Source: JACPNO01 sp963825405 (GTDB lineage: Bacteria > Acidobacteriota > Terriglobia > Bryobacterales > Bryobacteraceae). Taken from it: a DNA stretch of 64,000 bases. Position numbers and translations under genes: made by a program. The notes beneath the pieces were generated by a model. It was not told the origin of the DNA. It did not search any database and saw only the letters and a program-made list of their open reading frames with translations. Shown piece by piece: positions 34,429 through 43,275 of this stretch. The stretch spans positions 186,001-250,000 of the forward strand of contig CAWGTB010000004.1 in the NCBI GenBank assembly GCA_963825405.1, written 5' to 3'. How positions within the stretch are numbered: the stretch's first letter is position 1; each line of letters opens with the position of its first letter.

Positions 34429-36180
34429 ATGCGTGAATCCCTGCGAACCCTTTGGCCCTACCTGCGGCGCTACCGCAAAGGTCTCGCGTTGGGGATGGGA
34501 GCGCTAATCCTGAAAGACGTTGCGGGGGCGAGCCTGCCGCTGATGATCCGCGGCGCGGTGGACGCGCTGGCGCGGCATGCGGGCTTCACGATCGATCCTG
34601 CGATTCGCGGCGTACCTGGTGGGCTTGTCGCTGCTGAAGGGACTTTTTCAGTTCTGGATGCGGGTGATCCTGATCGGGAATTCGCGCGATATCGAATACG
34701 ATTTGCGCAACGATCTGTTCGCGCACCTGGTGTCGCTCTCGCCGGATTTCTACGGCCGGCAGCGCACGGGCGACATCATGGCGCGGGCTACTAACGATCT
34801 GAACGCGGTCCGCATGATGCTGGGACCGGGCGTGATGTACTGGACCGAGACCAGCCTCACGTTTGTGCTGGCGATTGCGGTGATGCTGTCGAATGACTGG
34901 CGGCTGACGCTGCTGGCCATCCTGCCGGCGCCGCTGGTGAGCCTGGCGGTGATTCTGTTCGGGCGCGCCATTCACGACGCGGTTCGAAGTGATTCAGGGC
35001 ATGTTTTCCGACATCAGCAGCCGGGTGCAGGAGAATCTGTCGGGCGTGCGCATGATCCGGGCCTTCGTGCAGGAAGAGGCGGAGCTGCGGCGGTTCGAAG
35101 AATTGAACCTGGGGTACATCGCGCAGAACATTCAGCTGGTGCGCATTTCGGGGCTGTTTCGAACCGCTGCTGGAGGCGCTGGTGGGCGTCACGTTTCTGA
35201 TCGTGCTGTGGGCGGGCGGGCACCAGGTGCTGCAGCGGGCGGATCGGGATCGGCAGCTTCGTGATGTTCAACACGTACATGGGCATGCTGGTGTGGCCGA
35301 TGATCGCGATGGGCTGGGTGGTGAACCTGATGCAGCGGGGCAGCGCGTCGTTGAGCCGGATCAATCAGATCTTTCAGGAGCGGCCGACGATTGCGGCGCC
35401 GGCGCGGCCCGTGCGGATGGGAGACGTGCGCGGGGACATCGAATTTCGCGGCGCTACGGTGCAGTATTCGGCGGGGCGGGCGCTGGATCAGCATCGACTT
35501 GCGGATTGCGGCGGGAACGACCGTGGCGATCGTGGGGCACACCGGGCAGCGGGAAGAGCACGCTGGTGAGCCTGATTCCGCGGCTGATCGATCCGACCGA
35601 CGGGTACGGTGCTGGTGGATGGCGTGGATTTGCGGGAGCTTGGATCCGGCGGAACTGCGGCGGCACATCGGATTCGTTCCGCAGGAAACGTTTCTGTTCA
35701 GCGCTACGATCGCGGAGAATATTGCGTTCGGGGTGGAGAACGCGAGCGACGAGGAGATTCGGCGCGCGGCGGAGATGGCGGGGCTGGCCGGCGGATATCG
35801 ACGGCTTTCCGGACCGGTACCAGACGATGGTGGGCGAGCGCGGCATCACGCTTTCCGGCGGGCAGAAGCAGCGGACGGCGATCGCGCGGGCGCTGCTGCG
35901 GGACCCGCGGATATCTGATACTGGACGATGCGTTGTCCAGCGTGGACACGCTTACCGAGGAGCGGATTCTTACGCAGCTTGACGGGCATTATGCGGCGGG
36001 CGGACTGTGATTCTGATTTCGCATCGGGTCTCTACGGTGCGGCAGGCGGACCGGATCGTGGTGCTGGAGAAGGGGCGGATCGTCGAGCAGGGGACGCATG
36101 CGGAGCTGGTGAACGCTGGGGGGTATTATGCGGATTTGTCTTCGAAACAGATTTTGGAGGAGGAGCTTGAGGCGATCTAA
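34429..36180 (+). pseudogene. ABC exporter (MsbA/MdlB-like), about eleven frameshifts
   Basis: Joining short pieces from all three frames yields a full half-transporter of about 580 residues. The TM domain has SLRTLWPYLRRYRKGLALGM and FAAYLVGLSLLKGLFQFWMR. ATPase pieces are Walker A GSGKSTLVSLIPRLIDPTDG, Q-loop HIGFVPQETFLFSATIAENI, signature ERGITLSGGQKQRTAIARAL, Walker B LILDDALSSVDTLTEERIL and VILISHRVSTVRQADRI. Frame changes occur near 34605, 34981, 35160, 35240, 35490, 35548, 35605, 35642, 35792, 35915 and 36002; all but the last are single extra bases. Every catalytic motif survives, so local assembly errors are likelier than true decay. Confidence 0.8.
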
Positions 36181-36190
36181 AACCAACACA

Positions 36191-36219
36191 TTTCTCGCAG
36201 AGACGCAGGGTACACGGAG
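36191..36219. repeat. Dispersed CGCAGAGACGCAG repeat
   Basis: TTTCTCGCAGAGACGCAGGG and a related copy at 56434-56459 (TTTCACGCAGAGACGCAGAG) share 18 of 20 positions. This sequence type is a common intergenic repeat in several soil bacteria. Here it sits between two genes that end at 36180 and 36224. Confidence 0.6.
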
Positions 36220-36223
36220 AAAA

Positions 36224-37249
36224 TCAGAGAACACATTTCTTATTGGTGCGGCAGGATTCGTAGACCGCTTGGACGATTTCTAACGCCTGATAGCCTTCTT
36301 CGCCGGAAATTAGAGGCTTTCGTTTGGAGTGGATGGCGTCGACGAAATCCTTGAATTGGCGTTCGAAGGGCTCAACGGAAATCGCCATGGGATCGGACGC
36401 GCCGGAAGCTACGTTGGCGGCTAATGGCGGCGGATCGCCCGAGTCGTCTTGAACATCCCAATTTGTTAGGCGATCACCGGAAATGATTGCGGAGCCTTTG
36501 GTGCCGTGGAATTCGGTGCGCTCGGTGTAGCCGGGCCAGAAGGCTGTCGACGCTTGCATCACGCCGGTCGCGCCTGAGGCGTAGCGGACTACGGCGTTGA
36601 CGACGTCTTCCGATTCGATTTTGTGGAGAGCGCCCAGCTGCCAGACGCCGGAGAGTTCGCTGATGGGGCCGGCGATCCAGCGCAGAATATCGATCTGATG
36701 GATGGCTTGGTTGATGAGCGCGCCGCCGCCTTCGGTGGACCAGCTTCCCTTGATGGGGCGCGAGTAATAAGCCGGGGAACGGTACCACTTCACGTAGCAA
36801 TCGCATTGCAGGAGCCTGCCCAGGCGTCCTTGGGCGATGGCGCGGTGAAGAAAAAGACAGGCGTCGTCAAAGCGGTGCTGGCTGACTACGCTGAGCTGGA
36901 TGCGCGGCGCTGGCGCGCGGTGTCGATCATCTGACGGGCTGTCGCGAGATTGGTGGAAATGGGCTTTTGCACCTGGATGTGCTTGCCGGTTTCGGCGCAG
37001 AGGAGCAGAGGCTGGAGGCGGAAATCGGGGAACGTGCAGACGTCGACGATATCCACTTTCGGGATGGCGGCAGAGGTCTTCGTAAGTGGGGACGAACTCA
37101 GCCCCAATGCGTTGGGCGAACTCGCGGCCCTTGGATTCCGTGCGATTAGTGCAAACCGTAACGGGGCAGCCGATGTTTTTCCAGGCGCGGGCGTGGAGCG
37201 CGGCGATGGCTCCGGTGCCGATGATTCCGACTGTTAACTCTGCGCTCAT
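36224..37249 (-). CDS. Gfo/Idh/MocA-family oxidoreductase with two internal frame changes
   Basis: The N-terminal NAD(P)-binding strand LTVGIIGTGAIAALHARAWK and the C-terminal half (YVKWYRSPAYYSRPIKGSWS, GGGALINQAIHQIDILRWIA) are in one frame. The residues between about 65 and 115 are nonsense in that frame. The adjacent frame supplies the expected PKVDIVDVCTFPDFRLQPLL and GKHIQVQKPISTNLATARQM with the EKP-like lysine. The switch points are near 37061-37063 (one extra C) and 36901-36913. The repaired enzyme would be a sugar or inositol dehydrogenase-type protein with unknown substrate. Confidence 0.82.
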   Translation of the reverse strand: MSAELTVGIIGTGAIAALHARAWKNIGCPVTVCTNRTESKGREFAQRIGAEFVPTYEDLCRHPESGYRRRLHVPRFPPPASAPLRRNRQAHPGAKAHFHQSRDSPSDDRHRAPAPRIQLSVVSQHRFDDACLFLHRAIAQGRLGRLLQCDCYVKWYRSPAYYSRPIKGSWSTEGGGALINQAIHQIDILRWIAGPISELSGVWQLGALHKIESEDVVNAVVRYASGATGVMQASTAFWPGYTERTEFHGTKGSAIISGDRLTNWDVQDDSGDPPPLAANVASGASDPMAISVEPFERQFKDFVDAIHSKRKPLISGEEGYQALEIVQAVYESCRTNKKCVL

Positions 37250-37292
37250 GCGGGTAAACTTTGCAGTATACAGCTAGAATGGGATTTCACAC

Positions 37293-38324
37293 ATGAAGCG
37301 TATTTGGTGGTGCACATGCGCGGGCGCCGCGCTGCTGCTGATGCTGGGCTGCAAGCGGTCGCAGCCGGCGAACGTGGCGGCGACGGTGAACAATCGCGTG
37401 ATCAGCTATGCGGAGTTGGAGAAGAATTTCCAATCGCAGGCTATGGCCAATCAGGAGGGCTCGAGCGAAGACCAGGTGAATATCCAGAAACTGGAGCTGC
37501 TGCGGAACATGATCGACAACGAGATCATGGTGCAGCGCGCCGAGAAGATGGGATTGACGGCGGTCGACTCGGATGTGGAAGGAAAATTCAACGAACTAAA
37601 GGCGCCCTACACCAAGGAAGAGTTTGAGAGGCAACTGCAGAATCGCAAGATGACGGTGGAGGATCTGAAAGGCCAGCTCCGGCGGGAGCTGAGCATTCAG
37701 AAGCTATTCAACAAAGAGATTACGTCGCACATCACGATTACAGACGCCGATGTGGCAAGCTTTTACAACAACAACAAGGCGAACTTCAACCTGGCCGAGC
37801 CGCAGGTTCATATGGCGCAGGTGGTGGTGTCGCCCAATCCCGATCCGAACGTGCGCAACCTGAAAAATGATAAGGCGCGCGACGCTGAAGAGGCAAAGAA
37901 GAAAATCCAGACGATTGAAGCGCGGCTCAAGCAAGGCGAGGATTTTGGCATGATCGCGCAGAATTATTCCGAAGACCCGAATACCGCGGCCAATGGCGGC
38001 GATTTGGGATTCGTGCCGGAATCGGCTTTCGACAAGACCAGCGTGGAGCTGCGCAAAGTGATCCTGGGATTGAAGCCGGGAGAGATTTCGCCTATTATCC
38101 CCATGCCGGACGGCTACCGGATTCTCAAAGTGATTTCGAAGGAACCTTCGGGACAGCGTGAATTGACTGACCCTCGCGTGCAGCAGAGCATTCGCGAAAC
38201 GCTGTTGAATCGCAAGGATCAGCTTTTGAAAGCAGCGTATTACGAAGTGGCGCGCAACGAAGCGCAAGTTCAGAACTATCTGGCGCGCGGCGTCATCGAC
38301 AACGCGGGGAAAACCGCGAAATAA
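37293..38324 (+). CDS. SurA/PpiD-like parvulin lipoprotein
   Basis: This 343-residue protein has a lipoprotein signal with lipobox LMLGC (Cys20). A SurA-type N-terminal helical domain (VAATVNNRVISYAELEKNFQ) follows, then a parvulin domain from about residue 170 (VHMAQVVVSPNPDPNVRNL, FGMIAQNYSEDPNTAANGGD, LGFVPESAF, LKPGEISPIIPMPDGYRIL). It is an outer-membrane-protein chaperone and prolyl isomerase in the periplasm. It is the last cellular gene before the virion module, whose first gene starts 170 bp downstream on the same strand. Confidence 0.9.
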   Translation: MKRIWWCTCAGAALLLMLGCKRSQPANVAATVNNRVISYAELEKNFQSQAMANQEGSSEDQVNIQKLELLRNMIDNEIMVQRAEKMGLTAVDSDVEGKFNELKAPYTKEEFERQLQNRKMTVEDLKGQLRRELSIQKLFNKEITSHITITDADVASFYNNNKANFNLAEPQVHMAQVVVSPNPDPNVRNLKNDKARDAEEAKKKIQTIEARLKQGEDFGMIAQNYSEDPNTAANGGDLGFVPESAFDKTSVELRKVILGLKPGEISPIIPMPDGYRILKVISKEPSGQRELTDPRVQQSIRETLLNRKDQLLKAAYYEVARNEAQVQNYLARGVIDNAGKTAK

Positions 38325-38354
38325 TCCGGCAGCATTTTTCAATCACACCTTTCA

Positions 38355-38373
38355 CAAACGTCTATCACGTTTG
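38355..38373. promoter_or_regulatory. Inverted repeat upstream of the virion module
   Basis: CAAACG, seven bases, CGTTTG form a perfect 6-bp inverted repeat in the 169-bp AT-richer gap between the SurA-like gene and terS. There is no T-run, so it is a poor terminator. It could be an operator controlling the module, but no clear promoter could be assigned around it. Confidence 0.3.
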
Positions 38374-38493
38374 CATTCAATAACCTTCCAGTATTTCGCG
38401 ACGAGAAACCAACAGCTGCATTGTAATTTGGATTGAAAGTTGAGTTCGGGCGTATGCCGATTTGAGGCTCCCTTAACCTTCCAGGAGACCACG

Positions 38494-38742
38494 ATGGCGA
38501 GGAACCCGAAGGCGACCGCTGCCGGCAAGAGGGCCGCGGACAAGAGGGCAGACGACCGGTCCGATTTAGTGGAGAAAGTCATTCAGAGCGTGGAAGCGAA
38601 CCTGCGATCGCACAAAGTCAAAGCGACGCTGGCGGACTTCATCCGGCTGCTGCATTTGCAAAAGGAACTGCAGCTCGACCGGCCGAGAGAAATCAAGATC
38701 ACATGGGTAGAAACGGCGGAAGAGGAGTCTGTTTCAGAGTAA
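38494..38742 (+). CDS. Candidate small terminase subunit
   Basis: This 82-residue protein starts at an ATG with AGGAG upstream and overlaps the terL start by 40 bp. The N-terminal 25 residues are very basic (NPKATAAGKRAADKRADDR). The rest is two helices (LVEKVIQSVEANLRSHKVKA and LADFIRLLHLQKELQLDRP) of the kind that oligomerise TerS rings. No helix-turn-helix DNA-recognition domain is visible. In RcGTA, TerS also lacks the specific DNA-binding domain. The call rests on position, size and helical layout. Confidence 0.6.
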   Translation: MARNPKATAAGKRAADKRADDRSDLVEKVIQSVEANLRSHKVKATLADFIRLLHLQKELQLDRPREIKITWVETAEEESVSE

Positions 38743-40007
38743 TCGAATATGCCCCACTTCCCTCTCAAAAGCACTTTCACGGATGCACGACAAGGTTCAA
38801 AGGTTTCTCAGGTCCTATTGGTTCGGGTAAGAGTCAGGCGCTATGTCAAGAAGCACTCAAGCTGAGTTACGTCAATGCGGGGCGGGTCGGACTTATAGGT
38901 GCACCGACTTACCCCATGCTTCGGGACGCGACGTTGAGCACGTTTTTCGAAATCCTGACTGGCAATGGGATTCCCTTCGACTACAACAAGGCAGACAACG
39001 CAATCACGATGCTGGACAGCGGCTCGCGAATTCTATGCCGGTCAGTAGACGAGTTCGAGAGATTGCGAGGAACCAACCTGGCTTGGTTTGCGGTGGACGA
39101 ACTGACTTACACGCCGGAAGCCGCGTGGCCGATTCTGGAAGGCAGGCTGCGGGATCCGAAGGCGAGCCGGCTGTGCGGAATCGCAGTGTGGACGCCGAAG
39201 GGGTACGACTGGGTATATCGCAAGTTCATCGCGGAGCCGAGGCCCGGTTACTCGACCATTGCGGCTCAACCTTACGAGAACCGCTATCTGTTGGAGCAGG
39301 TTCCGGACTTCTACGAGCTGCTGAAAAGCAGTTACGACGAGAAGTTTTATCAGCAGGAAGTTCTGGGCAAGTACGTCAACGTGCAGGCGGGCGCGGTTTA
39401 TCACGCGTTCACTCGGCGCGACCACGTGATGGATCAAGTGGTAAACCCGGAAGCGCCGCTGCTGTGGGCGCTGGACTTCAACGTGGACCCAATGAGTTCA
39501 GTGATTGCGCAGATGGTGCGCGGCGATGTCCACGTATTGGACGAGATCGTGCTGAGGCATGCCAGTACTTTGGAAGCGTGCGAACAGTTCTACAGCCGCT
39601 TTCCGGATCATGCCGGAGGAGTGGTGATTTACGGGGACGCTTCCGGCAACACGGTCCAGACCACGGGCACTTCGGATTATCACATCATTCGCGAGTTCTT
39701 CGTGGACAAATACCGAACACCGCTGCACTATCGAATCCCGAAGAGCAACCCGGCGATCAGGGATCGGATCATGTTGGTCAACGGCAAGCTGCGCTCGGCA
39801 CTGGGCGAGATTCGACTGACTGTGGACTTTAAATGCAAAGAACTGATTAAGGACTTTGAGCAAGTAGCTTACAAAGGGGACTCGAACCAACCGGACAAAG
39901 AGAAAGACCGGCAGCGCACGCACGTTTCCGATGCTCTCGGTTATCTGCTCTGGCAGGAATGCCGGCCGGCGCAGAAGGTCGGGGAGCGCGGCAGGCGGCT
40001 GATCTAA
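38703..40007 (+). CDS. Large terminase subunit (TerL)
   Basis: This 434-residue protein has a full packaging-motor set: Walker A GPIGSGKSQ (Lys43), Walker B LAWFAVDEL (Asp132-Glu133), and the RNase H-like nuclease Asp residues in WALDFNVDP (Asp258), VIYGDASGN (Asp312) and HVSDALGYL (Asp410). It translocates DNA into the prohead and cuts it. All motor and nuclease residues are intact, so packaging could be functional. The only in-frame start is the ATG at 38703, inside the terS 3' end. Confidence 0.88.
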   Translation: MGRNGGRGVCFRVIEYAPLPSQKHFHGCTTRFKGFSGPIGSGKSQALCQEALKLSYVNAGRVGLIGAPTYPMLRDATLSTFFEILTGNGIPFDYNKADNAITMLDSGSRILCRSVDEFERLRGTNLAWFAVDELTYTPEAAWPILEGRLRDPKASRLCGIAVWTPKGYDWVYRKFIAEPRPGYSTIAAQPYENRYLLEQVPDFYELLKSSYDEKFYQQEVLGKYVNVQAGAVYHAFTRRDHVMDQVVNPEAPLLWALDFNVDPMSSVIAQMVRGDVHVLDEIVLRHASTLEACEQFYSRFPDHAGGVVIYGDASGNTVQTTGTSDYHIIREFFVDKYRTPLHYRIPKSNPAIRDRIMLVNGKLRSALGEIRLTVDFKCKELIKDFEQVAYKGDSNQPDKEKDRQRTHVSDALGYLLWQECRPAQKVGERGRRLI

Positions 40008-40024
40008 GAAATGACGATTTATTG

Positions 40025-41419
40025 ATGCAACAGATCAATCAAGAACATCCCGAATACGCGGCCGACAAAGCCATGTGGCGAAAGTACCGTCACCTCTATG
40101 CGGGCGGCGAGAGTATGCGCACGTGCGCCGCGGAGTATCTGACGCCGCGAAACAAAGAGCCTGGTGATGTATATCACGAACGGCTGAGCCGGGTATTTTA
40201 CGAGAACTACGTCGGGTCGATTATCGATTGGTATGCAGCGACGTTGATGCGGCGCGAACCTGTGCTGTCGTACGAGGGCAACAATGACGCGGGTAAGAGC
40301 TTCTTCGCTACATTCTCGGACGACTGCGACCTCAAAGGCACGACGCTGACGGATTTTTTCCGCCGGCAGTTTGTTGAACTGCTGATTTCGGGCAAGAGCT
40401 ATGTCGTAGTCGACTTCCCGCGGACGGGACCGGCGGCGAATCGCGCAGAGGAAGATGCGCTGGGACAGTCGCGGGCATTTCTGGCAGACTACTCCGCCGA
40501 GGAAGTCATCAATTGGAGTTACGACAGCAGCGGGCAGTTGGATTGGGTAGTGCTGCGAAACACATGGATGCAGCAGGCGCTGGTTACGGATACGAGCCGC
40601 GTGAAAGAGACCCGGTGGGTCTACTACGATCGCGAGAACTTTCAGATTTATCAAGCAGGCAAGGGCGAGGGCCAGGGAGATGAGCCGCGGCTGATCAGCG
40701 AGGGCCGGCATGGGTTGGCCGCGCAAGGCAGAGTGCCGCTCTTTCGATTGCAGATCACCGATGGGCTTTGGTTGATGAACAAAGCCGCGCTGCTCCAGTT
40801 GGAGCACTTCAACAAGTCGAATGCGCTTTCGTGGGCGCTAACTATGGGGCTGTTCGCGACGCCGGTGGTTTACTCCGACCGAGAGTGGAATCAGATTGTG
40901 GGGGAGTCCTACTACATTCAACTCGGCCCCGACGACCGGTTCGGCTGGACGGAACCGGAAGGCAAGGTTTTCCAGATCGCCGCAGACAATCTGGAACGGT
41001 TGAAGGACGAAATTTACCGAGTGTGTTACCTGATGAACCAGGCAGCCTCCGGCGGATCGACTCAGATCACGTCGGCGCTGAGCAAACAGCGCGACTACAG
41101 CGTGACGCAGGAAGTGCTGCGCGCGTACGGCGATGCCGTGAAGCACACGATGAAACAAGTGCTGGGGGCGATCCAGACGGCGCGTCAGGACCAACTGGTG
41201 ATCGATGTTTCCGGCCTCGATGAGTTTGATATAGGCGATTTCAGCTCAGAATTAGACGACGCGAAAAAGCTGATGGACATGGGGATTCAATCTGTGACCT
41301 TGCAGAAGCAACTTTTCAAGAAGCTCGCCTTTAAGTACTTTTCTGACGCGCGGCAGGAAATCAAGAACCAGATGGCGGCCGAAATTGACGCTTCTTTCGA
41401 CAAATTGCCGCAAGGATAG
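40025..41419 (+). CDS. Phage portal protein
   Basis: This protein of about 464 residues resembles DUF4055-type portal proteins: ERLSRVFYENYVGSIIDWYA, FRRQFVELLISGKSYVVVDF, LQLEHFNKSNALSWALTMGL and the helical crown near GGSTQITSALSKQRDYSVTQ. It forms the dodecameric DNA channel at one capsid vertex. The start at ATG 40025 lacks a strong ribosome-binding site, with TTG 40022 adjacent. It lies between terL and the scaffold gene, the usual order. Confidence 0.82.
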   Translation: MQQINQEHPEYAADKAMWRKYRHLYAGGESMRTCAAEYLTPRNKEPGDVYHERLSRVFYENYVGSIIDWYAATLMRREPVLSYEGNNDAGKSFFATFSDDCDLKGTTLTDFFRRQFVELLISGKSYVVVDFPRTGPAANRAEEDALGQSRAFLADYSAEEVINWSYDSSGQLDWVVLRNTWMQQALVTDTSRVKETRWVYYDRENFQIYQAGKGEGQGDEPRLISEGRHGLAAQGRVPLFRLQITDGLWLMNKAALLQLEHFNKSNALSWALTMGLFATPVVYSDREWNQIVGESYYIQLGPDDRFGWTEPEGKVFQIAADNLERLKDEIYRVCYLMNQAASGGSTQITSALSKQRDYSVTQEVLRAYGDAVKHTMKQVLGAIQTARQDQLVIDVSGLDEFDIGDFSSELDDAKKLMDMGIQSVTLQKQLFKKLAFKYFSDARQEIKNQMAAEIDASFDKLPQG

Positions 41420-41426
41420 GAGATCT

Positions 41427-42017
41427 ATGAACGATGAGGCACCCGAAGGCCCTAAAGACGGCGATGCGGCTGAGACCGACGTCGCGGCGGTGGTCCGCCT
41501 GACGCTGGAGGAATTCACGCGCGGTGAACGGAACCGGAGCGAGCCTGCTTACAAGGCAGAGTTACAAGAGGAGCGAAAGCGGCGTGAGCAATTGGAGCGA
41601 AGGCTCAATGAGGTCATCGAAGAGAACAAGCGCAACCGTCTACTCGCCGATGAAGCAGAGCGGAGTGCAACGATTCGGACCGAGCTACAGCGGTTAGGAG
41701 TGGGCAAGGTCGACCTGGCGTTCAAAGCGGTGAAGGACGATATCGGCAGGGGCGAGGATGGCAGGCTGATCGCCAAGACGGATGGCGGTGATGTGGGGCT
41801 GAAGGATTACCTGGCTTCTTTTGTTGCCGCCAATCCGGAGTTATTACCGACGCGAATTTCCGGTGGAACCGGAATGGCCGCGACGCAAAAGGCTAGTGGC
41901 GGCACGGGAAGCGTGGACCTGGACAAGATCCGGCCAGGCATGAGTCGCGAGGAGATGGAGCGGGCGCGGCAGGAGATAGCGCGAGTCGCTTTGCAGACCC
42001 TGCGGGGTCAATCGTAG
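41427..42017 (+). CDS. Capsid scaffolding protein candidate
   Basis: This 196-residue, highly charged protein has a long coiled coil (ELQEERKRREQLERRLNEVI and following), a Gly/Thr-rich linker (ISGGTGMAATQKASGGTGS) and a short basic C-terminal helix. This is the classic internal scaffold layout, in which the C-terminus binds coat protein. No protease domain or catalytic residues are visible, so unlike HK97-type modules the capsid may not be processed. AGGAG precedes the ATG, and the capsid gene follows 23 bp later. Confidence 0.7.
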   Translation: MNDEAPEGPKDGDAAETDVAAVVRLTLEEFTRGERNRSEPAYKAELQEERKRREQLERRLNEVIEENKRNRLLADEAERSATIRTELQRLGVGKVDLAFKAVKDDIGRGEDGRLIAKTDGGDVGLKDYLASFVAANPELLPTRISGGTGMAATQKASGGTGSVDLDKIRPGMSREEMERARQEIARVALQTLRGQS

Positions 42018-42040
42018 TAACTAACACTCTAGGAGAAACA

Positions 42041-42952
42041 ATGCCAGCAATAACATCGAGTAACCTGGCCAATGCGATTGTGAAGCTAGTGGCGGCTGAC
42101 GCTTTGCCCGCGCTAGTGGGGAACCTTGTCATGGGCAACCTGGTCAACCGCGATTATGAGCCGACCCTGGCGCAAGCCGGAGACACCGTCAACGTGCCGA
42201 TTTCCCCGACATTGGTGGCGAATAACATCGCCGAGGGTGGAACGGTGCAAACGCAAAACCCGAACCTGGGTAATGCACAGGTGGTTCTGAATACCCATGC
42301 GGAATCCACATTCCTGATTCCAGATGTCACCAAGGTGCTGGCAGTGCCGGACCTGCTGAAGGTCTATATGCAGCCGGCGGTAGTGGCGATTGCCGAACGG
42401 ATCGAGACGGACATCCTCGCGCTGTATGCGAGCTTTACCTCCAACACGGCGGTAGGCACGGCTGGAACACCGATTACGGAAGCTGTGATCGATTCCGCTG
42501 AGACGACGCTGTTCCAGTCGAAAGTGCCGGGGAACGCGCCGAAGAACTTGATTGTGGATTCCGCCACTTACTCGCAGATGAGGCAGATTCCGCGGTTCAG
42601 CGAATTCCAGACCGCCGGGGAAGCCGGCATGCGGGCGATGATCGACGGGACGGTGGGCAAGATTAAAGATTTCTTCGTGCTGCGCTCGCAGTACATCGCG
42701 AAAACGGGAAGCGCGCCGGTGACTACGCATAATCTGGCGTTCGTGCGGGACGCGATCGGTTTGGTGGTGCGGCGGCTACCGCAACCTCTGCCAGGGACTG
42801 GCGCGATTGCGGAATATGCGGAGCTGGGTAACTTCGGCATGCGGGTGGTGATGAGTTACCAGCCGAATACGCTGGCGCAACAGTTCACCGTGGACGTACT
42901 GTATGGGACGGCGGTCCTGCGGAATAGCTTTGGCGTGCAGGTGAATACGTAA
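42041..42952 (+). CDS. Major capsid protein (P22 coat-like group)
   Basis: This 303-residue protein matches the P22-type coat group: ALVGNLVMGNLVNRDYEPTL, AQAGDTVNVPISPTLVANNI, STFLIPDVTKVLAVPDLLKV, RIETDILALYASF and a C-terminal ERELG-like QQFTVDVLYGTAVLRNSFGV. The HK97-like fold is inferred from these motifs and gene order. The length fits a small icosahedral shell. The TAGGAG ribosome-binding site is strong, suiting the most abundant protein of the particle. A REP-like hairpin follows its stop. Confidence 0.85.
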   Translation: MPAITSSNLANAIVKLVAADALPALVGNLVMGNLVNRDYEPTLAQAGDTVNVPISPTLVANNIAEGGTVQTQNPNLGNAQVVLNTHAESTFLIPDVTKVLAVPDLLKVYMQPAVVAIAERIETDILALYASFTSNTAVGTAGTPITEAVIDSAETTLFQSKVPGNAPKNLIVDSATYSQMRQIPRFSEFQTAGEAGMRAMIDGTVGKIKDFFVLRSQYIAKTGSAPVTTHNLAFVRDAIGLVVRRLPQPLPGTGAIAEYAELGNFGMRVVMSYQPNTLAQQFTVDVLYGTAVLRNSFGVQVNT

Positions 42953-42970
42953 ACGGAGCGAGAGACAAGC

Positions 42971-42995
42971 GGGCGGGTTTGAAACCCGCCCCTAC
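42971..42995 (-). repeat. REP-like palindrome between the capsid and next gene
   Basis: On the reverse strand, GTAG is followed by a perfect 10-bp-arm palindrome, GGGCGGGTTT, one base, AAACCCGCCC. GTAG plus palindrome is the classical REP signature. There is no T-run. In the transcript the hairpin lies 18 bp after the capsid stop and could protect the capsid mRNA 3' end. Confidence 0.75.
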
Positions 42996-43005
42996 GGAGA
43001 CTGGC

Positions 43006-43269
43006 GTGAATTTGAGAAATCACTATCGGAAAGTCCGTGAACTCCAGGAGACATTGGTGGAACCGTTTCTGGTCTTGTGGAGTCATGCAACGCCGGATGG
43101 AGGCAGAGAAGGAGTGCTGACGGAAGTTCCCCGGCACCTGGCTGCTGAAATGATCGCTGACGGCCGCGCGCGCCTGGCAGATGAGGCCGATGCGAAGAAG
43201 TTTCGCGACAAAGGCGAAGGGGCAGTGGAAGTCAAGGCGACGAGGAACGCGCGAGCGACCAAGGAATAA
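43006..43269 (+). CDS. Small head-module protein, unknown
   Basis: This 87-residue protein lies directly after the capsid gene. It begins NLRNHYRKVRELQETLVEPF and has a compact alpha/beta body (VLTEVPRHLAAEMIADGRAR) with a Lys/Ala-rich tail. GGAG six bases upstream supports the GTG at 43006. Its position would suit a capsid decoration or head-completion protein. I do not recognise the family. Confidence 0.55.
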   Translation: MNLRNHYRKVRELQETLVEPFLVLWSHATPDGGREGVLTEVPRHLAAEMIADGRARLADEADAKKFRDKGEGAVEVKATRNARATKE

Positions 43270-43275
43270 CGCCTC

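Noticed and set aside
42971..42995. Palindrome after the capsid gene as a Rho-independent terminator
   Set aside because: No T-run follows on either strand, and the downstream genes belong to the same tightly spaced operon.
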